Source: Oscillospiraceae bacterium (GTDB lineage: Bacteria > Bacillota > Clostridia > Oscillospirales > Oscillospiraceae). Taken from it: DNA of 64,000 bases. Each line of letters opens with the position of its first letter. The first letter of the stretch is position 1. Location: NCBI GenBank assembly GCA_017397835.1, contig JAFQHV010000008.1, positions 1 to 64,000 of the forward strand, given 5' to 3'. Position numbers and translations under genes: made by a program. Positions 24,939-34,358 of the stretch are shown one piece after another. The notes beneath the pieces are model-generated. The model did not search any database, had not been told where the DNA came from, and worked only from the letters and a program-made list of their open reading frames with translations.

Positions 24939-27900
24939 AATATCAGTCATCATTCCCGTCTACAACACGGAACAGTATCTCAAACAGTGTTTGGATAGTG
25001 TTATAAATCAAACCCTTACCGACATCGAAATCATCTGTGTTGACGACGGCTCTACTGATAGAAGCCTTTCCATTTTGCAGGAATATGCATCCAAGGATCC
25101 CCGTTTTAAGATTCTGCAACAGAAAAACCAGTATGCCGGTGTAGCGCGAAACAATGGCATGAAGGTTGCAACGGGCAAATACTATATGTTTCTTGATGCC
25201 GATGATTTTTTCGAACCCAAGATGTTAGAGGCGCTCTTCAATCACGCCGAAGAAACCGAAGCGGACATCTGCCTTTGTAGTGCAGATACCTACGATCAAC
25301 GAAACGGCACATTTTCGGCAATGCCTTGGTTTTTGCCACAGAAGTTCATCTGTCAACAGCCCCTCAACCGGGATCAATTACCCGAAAAAATCTTCCAAAT
25401 TACGGGTCTCGCCCCTTGGAACAAGCTGTTTTCCGCCCGTTTTGTGCAGGCGCACGCGCTGCAGTTTCAAGCTGTTCCCCGTGCCAATGATGTATATTTC
25501 TCCATGTGCGCATTGGCGTTGGCTGGGACCATTTCTGCTGTGCAGAATGTCTTCGTCCACTATCGCGTCGGAATGTCCGATAATCTGCAGGCCAATAACC
25601 ATCGCTCCCCCTTGGCTTTCTGCGAAGCGCTGGATGCCGTCCATACTCGCCTGCTCGATGAGGCCCTTTGGGAAAAAGTGTGGATCAGCTTTGCCGACAA
25701 CGCATTGTCCCAGTCGGTCTATAATCTAAAAAAATTACGTGGAACCGATGCCTGTCAGATGTTAGCCGAGGCACTACACGCCCGCTATCTCGATGAATGG
25801 GGTATCCGCCGCGGCATCGAAGAATCTCGTCTCGATAAAACGTTTTCTCGCGAGCTGTTGGATCTTCTAGAGGATTCTCGTTTCCCCACTCTTCGTCCGT
25901 GCCGCAGCCCAATTTTCCCCCCACAAGAAGTCCCTTATGTGTCCATCATCATCCCCGTGTATAACGTAGAAGCATACCTCCAAGAATGCCTCGACAGTGT
26001 AATAAGTCAAACCCTGAAAAACATCGAAATCATTTGCGTAAACGACGGCTCTACCGACGGTTCCGCCGCCATTTTAGAAGAATATCGGCAAAAAGACCCC
26101 CGCGTTCGCATCATTTTTCAAAAGAATGCTGGTCTTTCCGCCGCAAGAAATGCCGGCATATCGGCATCCACCGGTGAGTTTCTGCTGTTTTTGGACTCTG
26201 ACGATTATTTGGATTCCACCGCAGCAGAAAAGCTATATGCCTTGGGCAAAGAAAACTCGCTGGATCTGCTCTTTTTTGACCTCGTCAGTTTCTACGATGA
26301 AACCGGTGAGGTGCGGCCCCCTCGTTTGACTCGTCGTGGTTACGACCGAATCTTTGACGGTGTCACATTCATGCGCCTGCTCAAAAACGACAATGCTTAC
26401 ATCACAAGCGCTTGCCTTGTGATGCTTCGTCGAGAATTTCTTGTTGAAAACAGCTTGGACTTCTACCCCGGCATCATCCATGAGGACGAATTATTCTGTT
26501 TCCGCATCCTCATGGAGGCCAAGCGAGCCACATTTATAGATTCGAAGCTGTATCACCGCCGGATACGGGAACAATCTATCATGACCGCCCCCAAATCCGC
26601 GAAAAACGCCATGGGTTACTTTGTTTGCATGCGAGAAATCCTGCGCTACGGCCTGCAAAAAAACTATGGCCCTGAAAAAAACCAAGAAATCACTCGTGCT
26701 TTCGACGCCATGAAGCGAGCTACCGCCTATCTGTATGGACAACTGGATTCCACCGAAAAAGAAAAGTTGCGTTTTGATGATGCTTTTTCCGAAATAATCT
26801 TCAATTGTTTTATCCCTGCCCCCTCCACGTCAACCCCCGCCTCATCCTCAGTCGCTATTACCGCCCCTGCCGCCGGAGACCGTCGCAGGGAACTGCAACT
26901 GGAGCAACGCAATCGTTTCCTTCTCGCAGAGTTAGACAGCATCCAACATTCCTTGTCCTATCGGTTGGGTCGTTTAATTACGTGGTTCCCTCGAAAAATA
27001 CGCGGGTTCTTCCGCTGCCTGCAAGAAAATGGCGGTGCCTATACTCGTGAACGGATCCTCGTCCATTTGGGTTTGCGAGAAGATCCTTATCGTCCGAAAC
27101 CATCTGCACCCAAACCAGCAGCCACTCCCCAAAACTCTGCGGCAAAAAAGCCGGCAGAACCCCCTACTCCCGCACCTGCTCCCGCACTTACTCCAGAAAT
27201 GCAGTATCGTCAGAAACTTATCACCTGGTACCGCCAGCGCACCAACAAAGAACTGGATTTAGACAACGTCCACACGCTTAACGAAAAATTGCAATGGCTA
27301 AAACTCTACGACTGTCTCCCCCTAAAGACTGTTTTAGCTGACAAGTACCTCTACCGTAACTGGGTCGAGGAAAATTTCGGTCCACAATATCTCATCCCCC
27401 TTCTTGGTGTTTGGAACCATTTCGACGAAGTAGATGTGGACGCACTTCCAAACCAGTTTGCCATTAAAACCAACCACGGTAGCAGTTGGAACATCATTGT
27501 AAAAGACAAGTCCACATTCGACCGTGCCGATGCTTCTGCCAAGTTTACGCGCTGGCTGAGCACCAATTTTGGTTTGGCCTTTGGTCAAGAACTGCACTAT
27601 GCCGCCATTCAGCCCCGCATTATTGTCGAAGAATATCATCCTTGCCAGTATGAATACCAGTTTTGGTGCTTTAATGGCGAACCCAAGTTTATCTCCGCTA
27701 TTCACGAGCCTCACGGAGAAAACAGCAAGGCATCGTATGACTTAAATTGGAACAAGCTGGATTTCGTTACCTCCTTGCCTCGCTTAACCGAAGACCTCCC
27801 CAAACCCCCTATTTTGGAAGATATGACTCGCATTGCCCGAGAGATTGGTAGCAAGTTCTCTCTTGTCCGTGTCGACTTCCTTTACGATGGAGAGAGCCTA

Positions 27901-28029
27901 TTTATTGGCGAAATTACATTCACCCCCGCCAGTGGAGTCTGCCGTTGGGATCCGGAAGAGTATGATAAAATCTTAGGTGATATGCTGACTCTCCCTCCCA
28001 AAAGTCCGATCCCCGAAATAACAATTTAA
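24925..28029 (+). CDS. Tri-domain protein: two GT2 glycosyltransferases plus TupA-like ATP-grasp
   Basis: The 1034-residue protein joins three catalytic modules. GT2-A spans about 1-110 ([37 protein letters not shown]). GT2-B begins about 336 ([36 protein letters not shown]). A Pro/Ala-rich linker (about 720-755) leads to an ATP-grasp domain (about 757-1034). That domain has [59 protein letters not shown] and [11 protein letters not shown]. It closely parallels the ATP-grasp of the preceding protein, pointing to duplication. No membrane helix is seen. The linkage made and the amino acid, if any, are unknown. Confidence 0.88.
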   Translation: MSNPKISVIIPVYNTEQYLKQCLDSVINQTLTDIEIICVDDGSTDRSLSILQEYASKDPRFKILQQKNQYAGVARNNGMKVATGKYYMFLDADDFFEPKMLEALFNHAEETEADICLCSADTYDQRNGTFSAMPWFLPQKFICQQPLNRDQLPEKIFQITGLAPWNKLFSARFVQAHALQFQAVPRANDVYFSMCALALAGTISAVQNVFVHYRVGMSDNLQANNHRSPLAFCEALDAVHTRLLDEALWEKVWISFADNALSQSVYNLKKLRGTDACQMLAEALHARYLDEWGIRRGIEESRLDKTFSRELLDLLEDSRFPTLRPCRSPIFPPQEVPYVSIIIPVYNVEAYLQECLDSVISQTLKNIEIICVNDGSTDGSAAILEEYRQKDPRVRIIFQKNAGLSAARNAGISASTGEFLLFLDSDDYLDSTAAEKLYALGKENSLDLLFFDLVSFYDETGEVRPPRLTRRGYDRIFDGVTFMRLLKNDNAYITSACLVMLRREFLVENSLDFYPGIIHEDELFCFRILMEAKRATFIDSKLYHRRIREQSIMTAPKSAKNAMGYFVCMREILRYGLQKNYGPEKNQEITRAFDAMKRATAYLYGQLDSTEKEKLRFDDAFSEIIFNCFIPAPSTSTPASSSVAITAPAAGDRRRELQLEQRNRFLLAELDSIQHSLSYRLGRLITWFPRKIRGFFRCLQENGGAYTRERILVHLGLREDPYRPKPSAPKPAATPQNSAAKKPAEPPTPAPAPALTPEMQYRQKLITWYRQRTNKELDLDNVHTLNEKLQWLKLYDCLPLKTVLADKYLYRNWVEENFGPQYLIPLLGVWNHFDEVDVDALPNQFAIKTNHGSSWNIIVKDKSTFDRADASAKFTRWLSTNFGLAFGQELHYAAIQPRIIVEEYHPCQYEYQFWCFNGEPKFISAIHEPHGENSKASYDLNWNKLDFVTSLPRLTEDLPKPPILEDMTRIAREIGSKFSLVRVDFLYDGESLFIGEITFTPASGVCRWDPEEYDKILGDMLTLPPKSPIPEITI

Positions 28030-28040
28030 GGGCTGATTCT

Positions 28041-29273
28041 ATGAACATCACAATTTTTGGCACCGGCTATGTCGGCCTTGCCAATGCCATTCTTTTGGCA
28101 CAACACAACGCCGTTACAGCCGTTGACCTGCTGCAGGAAAAAGTAGATATGATCAATGCGCGCAAGTCTCCTTTGGCTGACGCCGAGATTGAGGATTTTC
28201 TTGCCAACAAGCCGCTGCGCCTCACCGCCACTTGTGATGGTGAGGCCGCCGCTCGTTCCGCCGACTTCGTCATCATCTCCACCCCCACCAACTATGACCC
28301 GGTAAAAAACTACTTTGATACCTCTTCGGTGGAGTCCGTCATCCAGTTGGTCGCAGCAGTTAATCCCACCGCTATCATGGTAGTGAAATCTACGGTTCCC
28401 GTCGGGTTTACCCTGTCTGCACGGGAGAAATACGGCACAGACAATTTGATTTTCTCCCCCGAGTTCCTGCGCGAAGGCAAGGCGCTATATGACAACCTCT
28501 ACCCCTCCCGCATCATCGTGGGCGCACCGCTGGAAGATGCGCGTTTGGCAAAGGCCGCACAAACCTTCGCCGACCTGCTTCGGCAGGGCGCAGTTAAAGA
28601 AGACATCCCCATCCTTCTCACCAACCCCACCGAAGCCGAGGCGGTCAAGCTGTTCGCCAACACGTATCTAGCCCTGCGCGTGTCCTTTTTCAACGAGCTG
28701 GATACCTATGCCGAGGTGCGCGGACTGAACACCCGTCAAATCATCGAAGGTATTGGTTACGATCCCCGCATCGGCAACTACTATAACAACCCCTCTTTTG
28801 GTTATGGCGGCTATTGCTTGCCAAAGGATACCAAGCAGCTCCGTGCAAACTTTGACCAGGTCCCCAACAACATCATTGGCGCCATTGTAGATGCCAACAG
28901 CACCCGTAAGGATTTTATTGCCGAGCGTGTGTTGGAAAAGGCCGGCTTCTACGGCGACAACGGCCAAGGGCGGAACGGCACCTCAGGCAACCCTTGTGTC
29001 ATCGGCATCTACCGCTTGACTATGAAGGCCGGTTCCGATAACTTCCGCCAGTCCAGCATTCAAGGTGTCATGAAGCGTTTGAAGGCCAAAGGTGCCGAGG
29101 TCATTATCTATGAACCCACGCTCAAAGAGGACACCTTCTTTGGCAGCCGGGTTATCCGCGACTGGGATGAGTTCGCTTCCCTCAGCCAGGTAATCATCGC
29201 CAACCGTTACAGCCCCGAGTTGGAAACCGTCATGGGCAAAGTCTATACGCGCGATTTGTATTTTAGAGATTGA
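28041..29273 (+). CDS. ugd: UDP-glucose 6-dehydrogenase family (UDP-uronate forming)
   Basis: It oxidises a UDP-hexose twice with NAD to the uronic acid, most often UDP-glucuronate. The 410-residue protein shows the Rossmann motif [10 protein letters not shown] (about 7-16), [27 protein letters not shown], the substrate segment [19 protein letters not shown], and the catalytic Cys in [14 protein letters not shown] (about 253-266). Length and motifs fit the short Ugd class of Gram-positives. Its place between the ATP-grasp proteins and the exporter implies that the polymer contains uronic acid. Confidence 0.92.
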   Translation: MNITIFGTGYVGLANAILLAQHNAVTAVDLLQEKVDMINARKSPLADAEIEDFLANKPLRLTATCDGEAAARSADFVIISTPTNYDPVKNYFDTSSVESVIQLVAAVNPTAIMVVKSTVPVGFTLSAREKYGTDNLIFSPEFLREGKALYDNLYPSRIIVGAPLEDARLAKAAQTFADLLRQGAVKEDIPILLTNPTEAEAVKLFANTYLALRVSFFNELDTYAEVRGLNTRQIIEGIGYDPRIGNYYNNPSFGYGGYCLPKDTKQLRANFDQVPNNIIGAIVDANSTRKDFIAERVLEKAGFYGDNGQGRNGTSGNPCVIGIYRLTMKAGSDNFRQSSIQGVMKRLKAKGAEVIIYEPTLKEDTFFGSRVIRDWDEFASLSQVIIANRYSPELETVMGKVYTRDLYFRD

Positions 29274-29284
29274 TTGGTGCTATC

Positions 29285-30052
29285 ATGTTTAAAAAATTAC
29301 TACAGCATCGGTTCCTGTTCGAGGAATTGGTCAAACGCGATTTCAAAACTAAATATAAGCGCACGGTTCTGGGTGTGGCATGGAGTATCCTCTCTCCCCT
29401 ATCTATGTTGCTGGTCATGCGACTGGTGTTTACGCACTTTTTTGGTCTGAGAATGGCGCACTACACCACATACCTTTTCTGCGGAAACCTGGTGTTTTCC
29501 TTCTTCAGCGAATCCACTTCTCAAGGTATGGCTTCGCTTATGAGCAACGCGGGAATCTTCACCAAGGTCAATGTGCCAAAATACCTGTTCCTGTTTTCTA
29601 AAAACGTTCAGGTTTTCATCAACTTCGGTCTAACCTTGCTCGTTTTTTTCCTGTTTTGTGCCTTTGACGGTATCACTTTTACGTGGAAATTCATCCTGCT
29701 TCTGTATCCGATTCTTGGTTTGGCTCTGTTTAACCTCGGTGTAGGTTTGATTTTGTCTGCCCTGTTTGTGTTTTTCCGGGACATCCAGTATCTTTGGACA
29801 ATTTTCGTGCAGCTTTTGATGTATATGTCCGCCATCTTCTATAGCATCGACAGCTACAGTACCGCAGCACAGAACCTTTTCCTGCTCAATCCTGTGTACC
29901 TGTTCATCCGCTACTTCCGAAAAATTGTCATTGACGGCACGATCCCAAGTGCTTGGTTTCATCTTCTGATGCTTCTGAATATCACCGTGGTGCTGATTCT
30001 TGGTTTCCGGATGTACAAAAAAAACAACCATAAATTCCTGTATTATGTTTAA
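29285..30052 (+). CDS. ABC-2 type polysaccharide export permease (Wzm/TagG-like)
   Basis: The membrane half of an exporter that carries lipid-linked glycan across the membrane. The 255-residue protein has a basic N-terminus (LFEELVKRDFKTKYKRTVLG, typical of this family) and six hydrophobic segments. It ends in the short basic tail KKNNHKFLYYV. ATG 29285 is chosen; an in-frame TTG 15 bases upstream overlaps the ugd stop. The ATPase follows after 12 bases. Confidence 0.9.
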   Translation: MFKKLLQHRFLFEELVKRDFKTKYKRTVLGVAWSILSPLSMLLVMRLVFTHFFGLRMAHYTTYLFCGNLVFSFFSESTSQGMASLMSNAGIFTKVNVPKYLFLFSKNVQVFINFGLTLLVFFLFCAFDGITFTWKFILLLYPILGLALFNLGVGLILSALFVFFRDIQYLWTIFVQLLMYMSAIFYSIDSYSTAAQNLFLLNPVYLFIRYFRKIVIDGTIPSAWFHLLMLLNITVVLILGFRMYKKNNHKFLYYV

Positions 30053-30064
30053 TGGAGGCGCTGC

Positions 30065-30817
30065 ATGAGTATTTTAGAGGTCAACAACGTTTCCATCCGC
30101 TATATCACAGGAGATTTCAAGGACATCGGTCTCAAGGAATATATTCTTCGTAAAATCAAAAAGCAATTCAACATCATAGAGTTCTGGGCCGACAAAGACA
30201 TCACCTTTTCCTTGGAAAAAGGCGATATGCTGGGTATCATCGGCACCAACGGTGCCGGTAAGTCCACATTGCTCAAGGTCGTTTCCGGCATTATGGAGCC
30301 CACCCGTGGTCGAGTAAAGCGCGAGGGTACTATCGCAGCTCTCCTAGAGTTAGGCAGCGGATTTGACGGCGCGCTTACCGTACGGGAAAACACCTACCTA
30401 CGCGGCGCCATGCTCGGCTATACCCGAAAGTTTATGGACGAAACCTACGACAGTATCATCGATTTTGCCGAACTGCGTGAATTTGAACATCGCCCTTTCA
30501 AGCAGCTGTCCTCCGGTATGAAGTCCCGTTTGGCTTTCTCGATCGCCAGCCTTGTTCGCCCGGACATCTTGATTTTGGACGAGGTCCTATCCGTTGGTGA
30601 CGGCGCTTTCAAAAAGAAAAGTGAAGCTAAGATGAAAGAAATCATCAACAACGGCGCCACTACGATTTTGGTTTCGCATTCTATTTCACAAGTACGGGAA
30701 ATGTGTAGCAAAATTCTTTGGCTCCACAAGGGGCGGCAAATTGAGTTTGGTGACGATGTGCAGGGCATCTGCGATCGCTATCAAGAGTTTTTAGACGGGA
30801 AACGTACGCTCGAATAA
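30065..30817 (+). CDS. Polysaccharide export ABC ATPase (Wzt/TagH-like)
   Basis: The ATPase partner of the preceding permease. The 250-residue protein has Walker A GTNGAGKSTLLK (about 60-71), LLELGSGFDGALTVRENTYL, the signature LSSGMKSRLAFSIAS, Walker B ILILDEVLSVGDGAF and the switch His in VSHSISQV. The N-terminal insertion (DIGLKEYILRKIKKQFN) is typical of polysaccharide and teichoic-acid exporters. It lacks the C-terminal carbohydrate-binding domain of some Wzt proteins, so it probably does not recognise a chain-end cap. It is last in the operon. Confidence 0.92.
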   Translation: MSILEVNNVSIRYITGDFKDIGLKEYILRKIKKQFNIIEFWADKDITFSLEKGDMLGIIGTNGAGKSTLLKVVSGIMEPTRGRVKREGTIAALLELGSGFDGALTVRENTYLRGAMLGYTRKFMDETYDSIIDFAELREFEHRPFKQLSSGMKSRLAFSIASLVRPDILILDEVLSVGDGAFKKKSEAKMKEIINNGATTILVSHSISQVREMCSKILWLHKGRQIEFGDDVQGICDRYQEFLDGKRTLE

Positions 30818-30822
30818 ACAAC

Positions 30823-30860
30823 AAAAAAGCGGTGCATCCGAATGGATGCACCGCTTTTTT
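30823..30860. terminator. Bidirectional terminator closing the polysaccharide operon
   Basis: A perfect 17-bp stem (aaaaaagcggtgcatcc / ggatgcaccgctttttt) with loop gaat, between convergent genes. Confidence 0.93.
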
Positions 30861-30870
30861 CGTTCATTCA

Positions 30871-31659
30871 TCACATAAGCTTGACGGTATAATAGACCAG
30901 CAGCACCAGCAGCCAGACTAACAGGCCGAACAGCAGGTAGAATGCCGCCGCACTGCCCAAAACAAACCCGACGGCCAATGCCAGCAAGCTGAAGATGCAG
31001 GACAGCACAACAGGAAGGTATTCGGTCTGCTTGCCAAACAGCACCACTTTCTTGCCCTTCACGGTCAATGTCCCACTCTGCTTCTTCACGCAGAACAGCA
31101 GCACCAGCGCAGCCACCAAAACGACCAGAGCGGCCACCGCATACAGATCGATCAGCACGCCCATCCGAGCACTGCCGCGGCGAACCAGCCACAGACCCAG
31201 CAGACCCACGCCGGCACACAGCGCAGACACAAAAAACTCTTTCTGATAGAGGTAGTACACCAGCGCCAGCACGCCCAGGGCAGGAACCAAAACGCACAGC
31301 AGATCCACCGCCGCGGTATAGAACAGCACGATCAGCGCACCGCTGATGCCAAAGGCGAATGCAACGGCAGAAATCATCATCGGCGCAAAGGCCAGCTCCC
31401 CACACTTCACGCTCGCCTTACGGCACCAAACGGCCGCAGCCACGCCACCCACAAGGCCGAGCACCGCCACCACGCGGATCACCACGTGCAGCGCCTGTGC
31501 CAGCGCGATACCCGCGCTGTCGGCAATAAAGCCAATGTAATACCGGTCAACCAGCAGCAGCAGGAACTCCAGCACCATTGCCGCCGCAAACCACAGCAGC
31601 GCACGGTTCAGCGCAGTATCTTCCTGCTTGTTGATCGCGGTCTTGTTCTTCTTGTCCAT
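30871..31659 (-). CDS. Polytopic membrane protein of unknown function, 262 aa
   Basis: Not recognised. A short charged N-terminus (MDKKNKTAINKQEDTALNR) leads into about eight hydrophobic segments in pairs (ALLWFAAAMVLEFLLLLV through WLLVLLVYYTVKLM). A cytoplasmic stretch near 180-205 contains VKKQSGTLTVKGKKVVLFGK. No enzymatic motif is visible. It is monocistronic, with its own promoter (31722-31750) divergent from ruvX and a shared terminator downstream. Confidence 0.72.
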   Translation of the reverse strand: MDKKNKTAINKQEDTALNRALLWFAAAMVLEFLLLLVDRYYIGFIADSAGIALAQALHVVIRVVAVLGLVGGVAAAVWCRKASVKCGELAFAPMMISAVAFAFGISGALIVLFYTAAVDLLCVLVPALGVLALVYYLYQKEFFVSALCAGVGLLGLWLVRRGSARMGVLIDLYAVAALVVLVAALVLLFCVKKQSGTLTVKGKKVVLFGKQTEYLPVVLSCIFSLLALAVGFVLGSAAAFYLLFGLLVWLLVLLVYYTVKLM

Positions 31660-31721
31660 AAATCATACCCCTTACTCGAAAAAACACAATCTGTTGTGTG
31701 TCACACATCTCATTGCTCTAT

Positions 31722-31750
31722 ATTTTAACAGAATTGCCCAGCTTTTGCAA
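31722..31750 (-). promoter_or_regulatory. Promoter of the 262-aa membrane protein
   Basis: TTGCAA (31750-31745), 17-base spacer, TAAAAT (31727-31722) on the minus strand. Confidence 0.65.
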
Positions 31751-31776
31751 CAGAAAAAAACAAAATCCCGTTCCCC

Positions 31777-31805
31777 TTGCGCCCCAGGAAAAAACATTAT
31801 ATAAT
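31777..31805 (+). promoter_or_regulatory. Promoter of ruvX and the EFR1-like gene
   Basis: TTGCGC (31777-31782), 17-base spacer, TATAAT (31800-31805). Its -35 lies 27 bases from the divergent -35. Confidence 0.68.
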
Positions 31806-31836
31806 TATTCGAACAAACCTGTTTGGAGGTGCTGCC

Positions 31837-32259
31837 ATGATCATCATGGCCATTGATTACGGCGATGCACATACCGGTGTTGCCATCTCCGACCCCACCG
31901 GCTTTTTGACCGGTATCGCCACCACCATTCACAGCCGCCGGGATGATGTGGTACTGGAAGAGTTGTCCCGGCTGATCCGGGAACACAAGGTGGACCGGTT
32001 GGTCATGGGTTTCCCCCGCAATATGGACGGTACGGAGGGTCCCCGGGCACAGCTGTACCGCGAATTTGCCGCCCGAGTGGCCGAGGTCACCGGTCTCACC
32101 CCCGTGCTGTGGGACGAACGGCGCACCACCGTGGATGCGCACCGCATCCTGGCCGATGCCGGAAAAAACGCAAAAAAGCGTAAAAAGACCGTTGATGCCG
32201 TGGCCGCCAGCCTGATTCTGGAGGGCTATTTGGACTTCATGCGGCTGCAAAACCGCTGA
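31837..32259 (+). CDS. ruvX: RuvX/YqgF-family Holliday junction resolvase-like nuclease
   Basis: The family processes pre-16S rRNA 5' ends and is named as a putative Holliday junction resolvase. The 140-residue RNase H-fold protein begins MIIMAIDYGDAHTGVAISDP with the first catalytic Asp. It continues with VDRLVMGFPRNMDGTEGPRA (about 50-69) and ends with the family WDERRTTVDAHRIL (about 92-105) and the VDAVAASLILEGYLD segment. Start 31837 follows TTTGGAGG. It is 15 bases upstream of the flavodoxin/ferredoxin gene. Confidence 0.9.
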   Translation: MIIMAIDYGDAHTGVAISDPTGFLTGIATTIHSRRDDVVLEELSRLIREHKVDRLVMGFPRNMDGTEGPRAQLYREFAARVAEVTGLTPVLWDERRTTVDAHRILADAGKNAKKRKKTVDAVAASLILEGYLDFMRLQNR

Positions 32260-32274
32260 GCGGGAGGAATTACC

Positions 32275-33099
32275 ATGCACTCCATCACAAACGTATGTGC
32301 CGTGTACTTCACCGGCACCGGCAACACCAAAACCATCGCCCGCCGTGTGGCAGATGCCGCCGCACAGGCGCTGGGTTGTCCCCGCACCGACTATGATTTC
32401 AGCCTGCCTGCCGCCCGGGAGGAAGCCTTATCCTTCTCTGCCAAGGAGCTGATCGTCATCGGGACCCCGGTGTACGCCGGCCGTGTACCCAACAAACTGC
32501 TTCCGTTCCTGACCGAACACATCTCGGGCAACGGTGTCCTGTGTATCCCCGTGGTCACCTTTGGCAACCGCAGCTTTGATGACGGACTGATGGAACTGGT
32601 CCGGCTCATGCAAACCGACGGTCTCTCCCCCGTTGCCGCCGGTGCTTTCGTCGGTGAGCATTCCTTCTCTACCACGTTGGGTGCCGGTCGTCCCAATCAA
32701 GAGGACCTTGCGCTTGCCGAAACGCTCGGTCACTCAGCCGCCGAGAAAATCCTCGCCGGCCAAACCGCCCTGTCCGCCCCGGTGGACGGCAACGACCCCG
32801 TTGGCCCCTACTACACCCCGCGGGACCGGGCAGGCAACCCTATCAACATTCTCAAGGTCAAACCCAAAACCGACCCGGACAAATGCCGCAAATGCGGCCT
32901 GTGCGCCTCGATCTGCACCATGGGCTCTATTGACCCGGAGGACTTCTCCTCCGTCACCGGTGTATGCATCAAGTGCTGCGCCTGTGTCAAGCGCTGCCCT
33001 GCCGGAGCCAAGTATTACGACGACGAAGGCTACCTCTACCACCAGCACGAACTGGAAGCGATGTATGCCCGCCCCGCCCAAAGCAAGCTTTTCTTTTGA
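32275..33099 (+). CDS. EFR1-type flavodoxin-ferredoxin fusion protein
   Basis: A predicted cytoplasmic electron carrier or flavin-dependent oxidoreductase. The 274-residue protein has a flavodoxin-like N-terminal domain with the FMN phosphate loop YFTGTGNTKTIAR (about 11-23) and IVIGTPVYAGRVPN (about 60-73). A C-terminal 2x[4Fe-4S] ferredoxin carries CRKCGLCASIC (about 204-214) and CIKCCACVKRCP (about 231-242). Partners are unknown; ruvX lies upstream. Confidence 0.9.
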   Translation: MHSITNVCAVYFTGTGNTKTIARRVADAAAQALGCPRTDYDFSLPAAREEALSFSAKELIVIGTPVYAGRVPNKLLPFLTEHISGNGVLCIPVVTFGNRSFDDGLMELVRLMQTDGLSPVAAGAFVGEHSFSTTLGAGRPNQEDLALAETLGHSAAEKILAGQTALSAPVDGNDPVGPYYTPRDRAGNPINILKVKPKTDPDKCRKCGLCASICTMGSIDPEDFSSVTGVCIKCCACVKRCPAGAKYYDDEGYLYHQHELEAMYARPAQSKLFF

Positions 33100-33101
33100 C
33101 C

Positions 33102-33136
33102 AAAGCGGACCGTTCATCGGTCCGCTTTTTCTTTTT
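33102..33136 (+). terminator. Terminator of ruvX-EFR1
   Basis: Stem aaagcggaccg / cggtccgcttt followed by a T-rich tail to 33136. It overlaps the 3' end of the convergent TauE gene. Confidence 0.85.
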
Positions 33137-33482
33137 TGAACAGTTCCCACAGCCCCACCAAAATCAAAAATCCACCAAACCATTTGCGCAGCAGGTCGGT
33201 ATCCATCCCCGTAGCCACCCACGCCGCTGCCGCCGCACAGGCCAGTCCCGCTCCAATGGCGGGCAGCAATGCGTGTGTTTCAATATAGCCGTTTTTTACA
33301 TGGGCGGGCAGGGCGCACAGTCCCGCGGGCAGGAAATAGAGCAGATTGATCCCCTGTGCCAGATGCTGGTCCAGTCCTGCCACAGCGGTCATATACACCA
33401 GCAGCAGAGTCCCTCCGCCCACGCCAAATCCGGACAGGATCCCCGTTGCAAATCCCGCTCCCGCGGCAAGCAGCCATCCCAT
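33114..33482 (-). CDS. TauE/SafE-family half-size permease, second of pair
   Basis: The 122-residue membrane protein starts MGWLLAAGAGFATGILSGFG, with GVGGGTLLLVYMTAVAGLDQ matching the Gly-rich first-helix motif of TauE/SafE anion exporters. It has about four helices and ends in a basic cytoplasmic tail (FKKEKADR). Its ATG overlaps the preceding stop (TGATG). Full-size family members have two such repeats in one chain, so this pair probably assembles into one transporter. The substrate is unknown. Confidence 0.82.
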   Translation of the reverse strand: MGWLLAAGAGFATGILSGFGVGGGTLLLVYMTAVAGLDQHLAQGINLLYFLPAGLCALPAHVKNGYIETHALLPAIGAGLACAAAAAWVATGMDTDLLRKWFGGFLILVGLWELFKKEKADR

Positions 33483-33835
33483 CACAGCAGACACCTCACT
33501 CCCCCAAAAATCAGCAAAAGCCCAAACCCGCGCCGCAGCCAGTTTACCTTTACACCGCGAAACAGTCGTCCGCCCAGCCAGCCGCCCAGCGTCCCCCCCA
33601 CGAGGTAGGGCCAGGCGGCTGCAAGGTCCAGTCCGCCCCGCAGCAGGTAGATGACCACAGACAGAAGACACAGGGGAAGAATTACCGCCACCGAGGTGGC
33701 AAAGGCCCTGCGCTGCTCCAGTCCGCACATACGTGTCAGCAGCGGGACCAGTACCGAGCCGCCACCGCCGCCAAACAGTCCGTTGGCAAGGCCGGCCAAC
33801 CCGCCCGCCAACGCATATCGCCACCATTTATGCAT
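33482..33835 (-). CDS. TauE/SafE-family half-size permease, first of pair
   Basis: The 117-residue protein has the same Gly-rich motif (GGLAGLANGLFGGGGGSVLV, about 10-29) and about four helices. The start at 33835 (MHKWWRYAL) uses AAGGTGG eight bases upstream, which lies in the 3' arm of the csoR terminator hairpin. It is coupled to the second half by a TGATG overlap. Its place after csoR suggests copper-linked or thiol/sulfur-related transport, by context only. Confidence 0.82.
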   Translation of the reverse strand: MHKWWRYALAGGLAGLANGLFGGGGGSVLVPLLTRMCGLEQRRAFATSVAVILPLCLLSVVIYLLRGGLDLAAAWPYLVGGTLGGWLGGRLFRGVKVNWLRRGFGLLLIFGGVRCLL

Positions 33836-33837
33836 AA

Positions 33838-33882
33838 AAATCGCCACCTTTTGGGGTAGTCTTTCCCAAAAGACGGCGATTT
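33838..33882 (-). terminator. csoR terminator hairpin overlapping the TauE ribosome-binding site
   Basis: Two nested stems (aaatcgcc / ggcgattt and cttttggg / cccaaaag) are followed on the minus strand by five U, which directly precede the TauE ATG at 33835. The AAGGTGG ribosome site is inside the 3' arm. It could act as terminator or attenuator for the downstream pair. Confidence 0.75.
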
Positions 33883-33888
33883 ATGTTT

Positions 33889-34152
33889 TTAATCGGCCAG
33901 TTTGTCCAGCAGCGCGGTCAGCTCGTCCAGCTTGCTGTCCGCCGTGCCGTCTGCCACAGCCTGTCTTACGCAGCAATCCATGTGAGCCCGCAGCACCGCC
34001 CGGTTCGCCTTTTTCAGTACGGACACGGCGGCACTGATCTGCGTGGATACGTCCAGACAGTAGCGGTCCTCCTCCACCATCTTCAAAATGCCCTCGATCT
34101 GGCCCCGCGCGGTTTTCAGCAGCTGCGCCACCTGCGCGTGATCTGCTTTCAT
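33889..34152 (-). CDS. csoR: Copper-sensing repressor, CsoR family
   Basis: An all-helical repressor that leaves its operator when Cu(I) binds. The 87-residue protein has the family layout. [27 protein letters not shown] holds the first Cys (about 36), and RAHMDCC holds His and Cys at about 61 and 65, giving the complete C-H-C copper site. The start at 34152 overlaps the copA stop (ATGA). A GC-rich dyad matching CsoR operators overlaps the copA promoter, predicting autorepression of copA-csoR. Confidence 0.92.
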   Translation of the reverse strand: MKADHAQVAQLLKTARGQIEGILKMVEEDRYCLDVSTQISAAVSVLKKANRAVLRAHMDCCVRQAVADGTADSKLDELTALLDKLAD

Positions 34153-34358
34153 TCTACGCTCACCACCCGGTATCCGGCGCTGGTCACCGTATCCACCAGC
34201 ACCTGCTCCGCTACGTCGGCAGACAGGGTCACGGTGGCCGTCTTGTCCTCCAGACTCATTTCCACGGCACGGACCCCCTCCAGCTCGGACAGCACCTGCT
34301 GCACACGGCCGGTGCAGTGATTGCACATCATACCCTCGATGGTCATAACTTTGGTCAT
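34149..34358 (-). other. copZ: Possible internal start yielding free CopZ
   Basis: ATG 34358 inside copA lies in frame and has GGGGAGGG about nine bases upstream. Initiation there would give a 69-residue CopZ-type copper chaperone with MCNHC. No second transcript start is claimed; the product is an inference from the preserved ribosome site. Confidence 0.5.
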
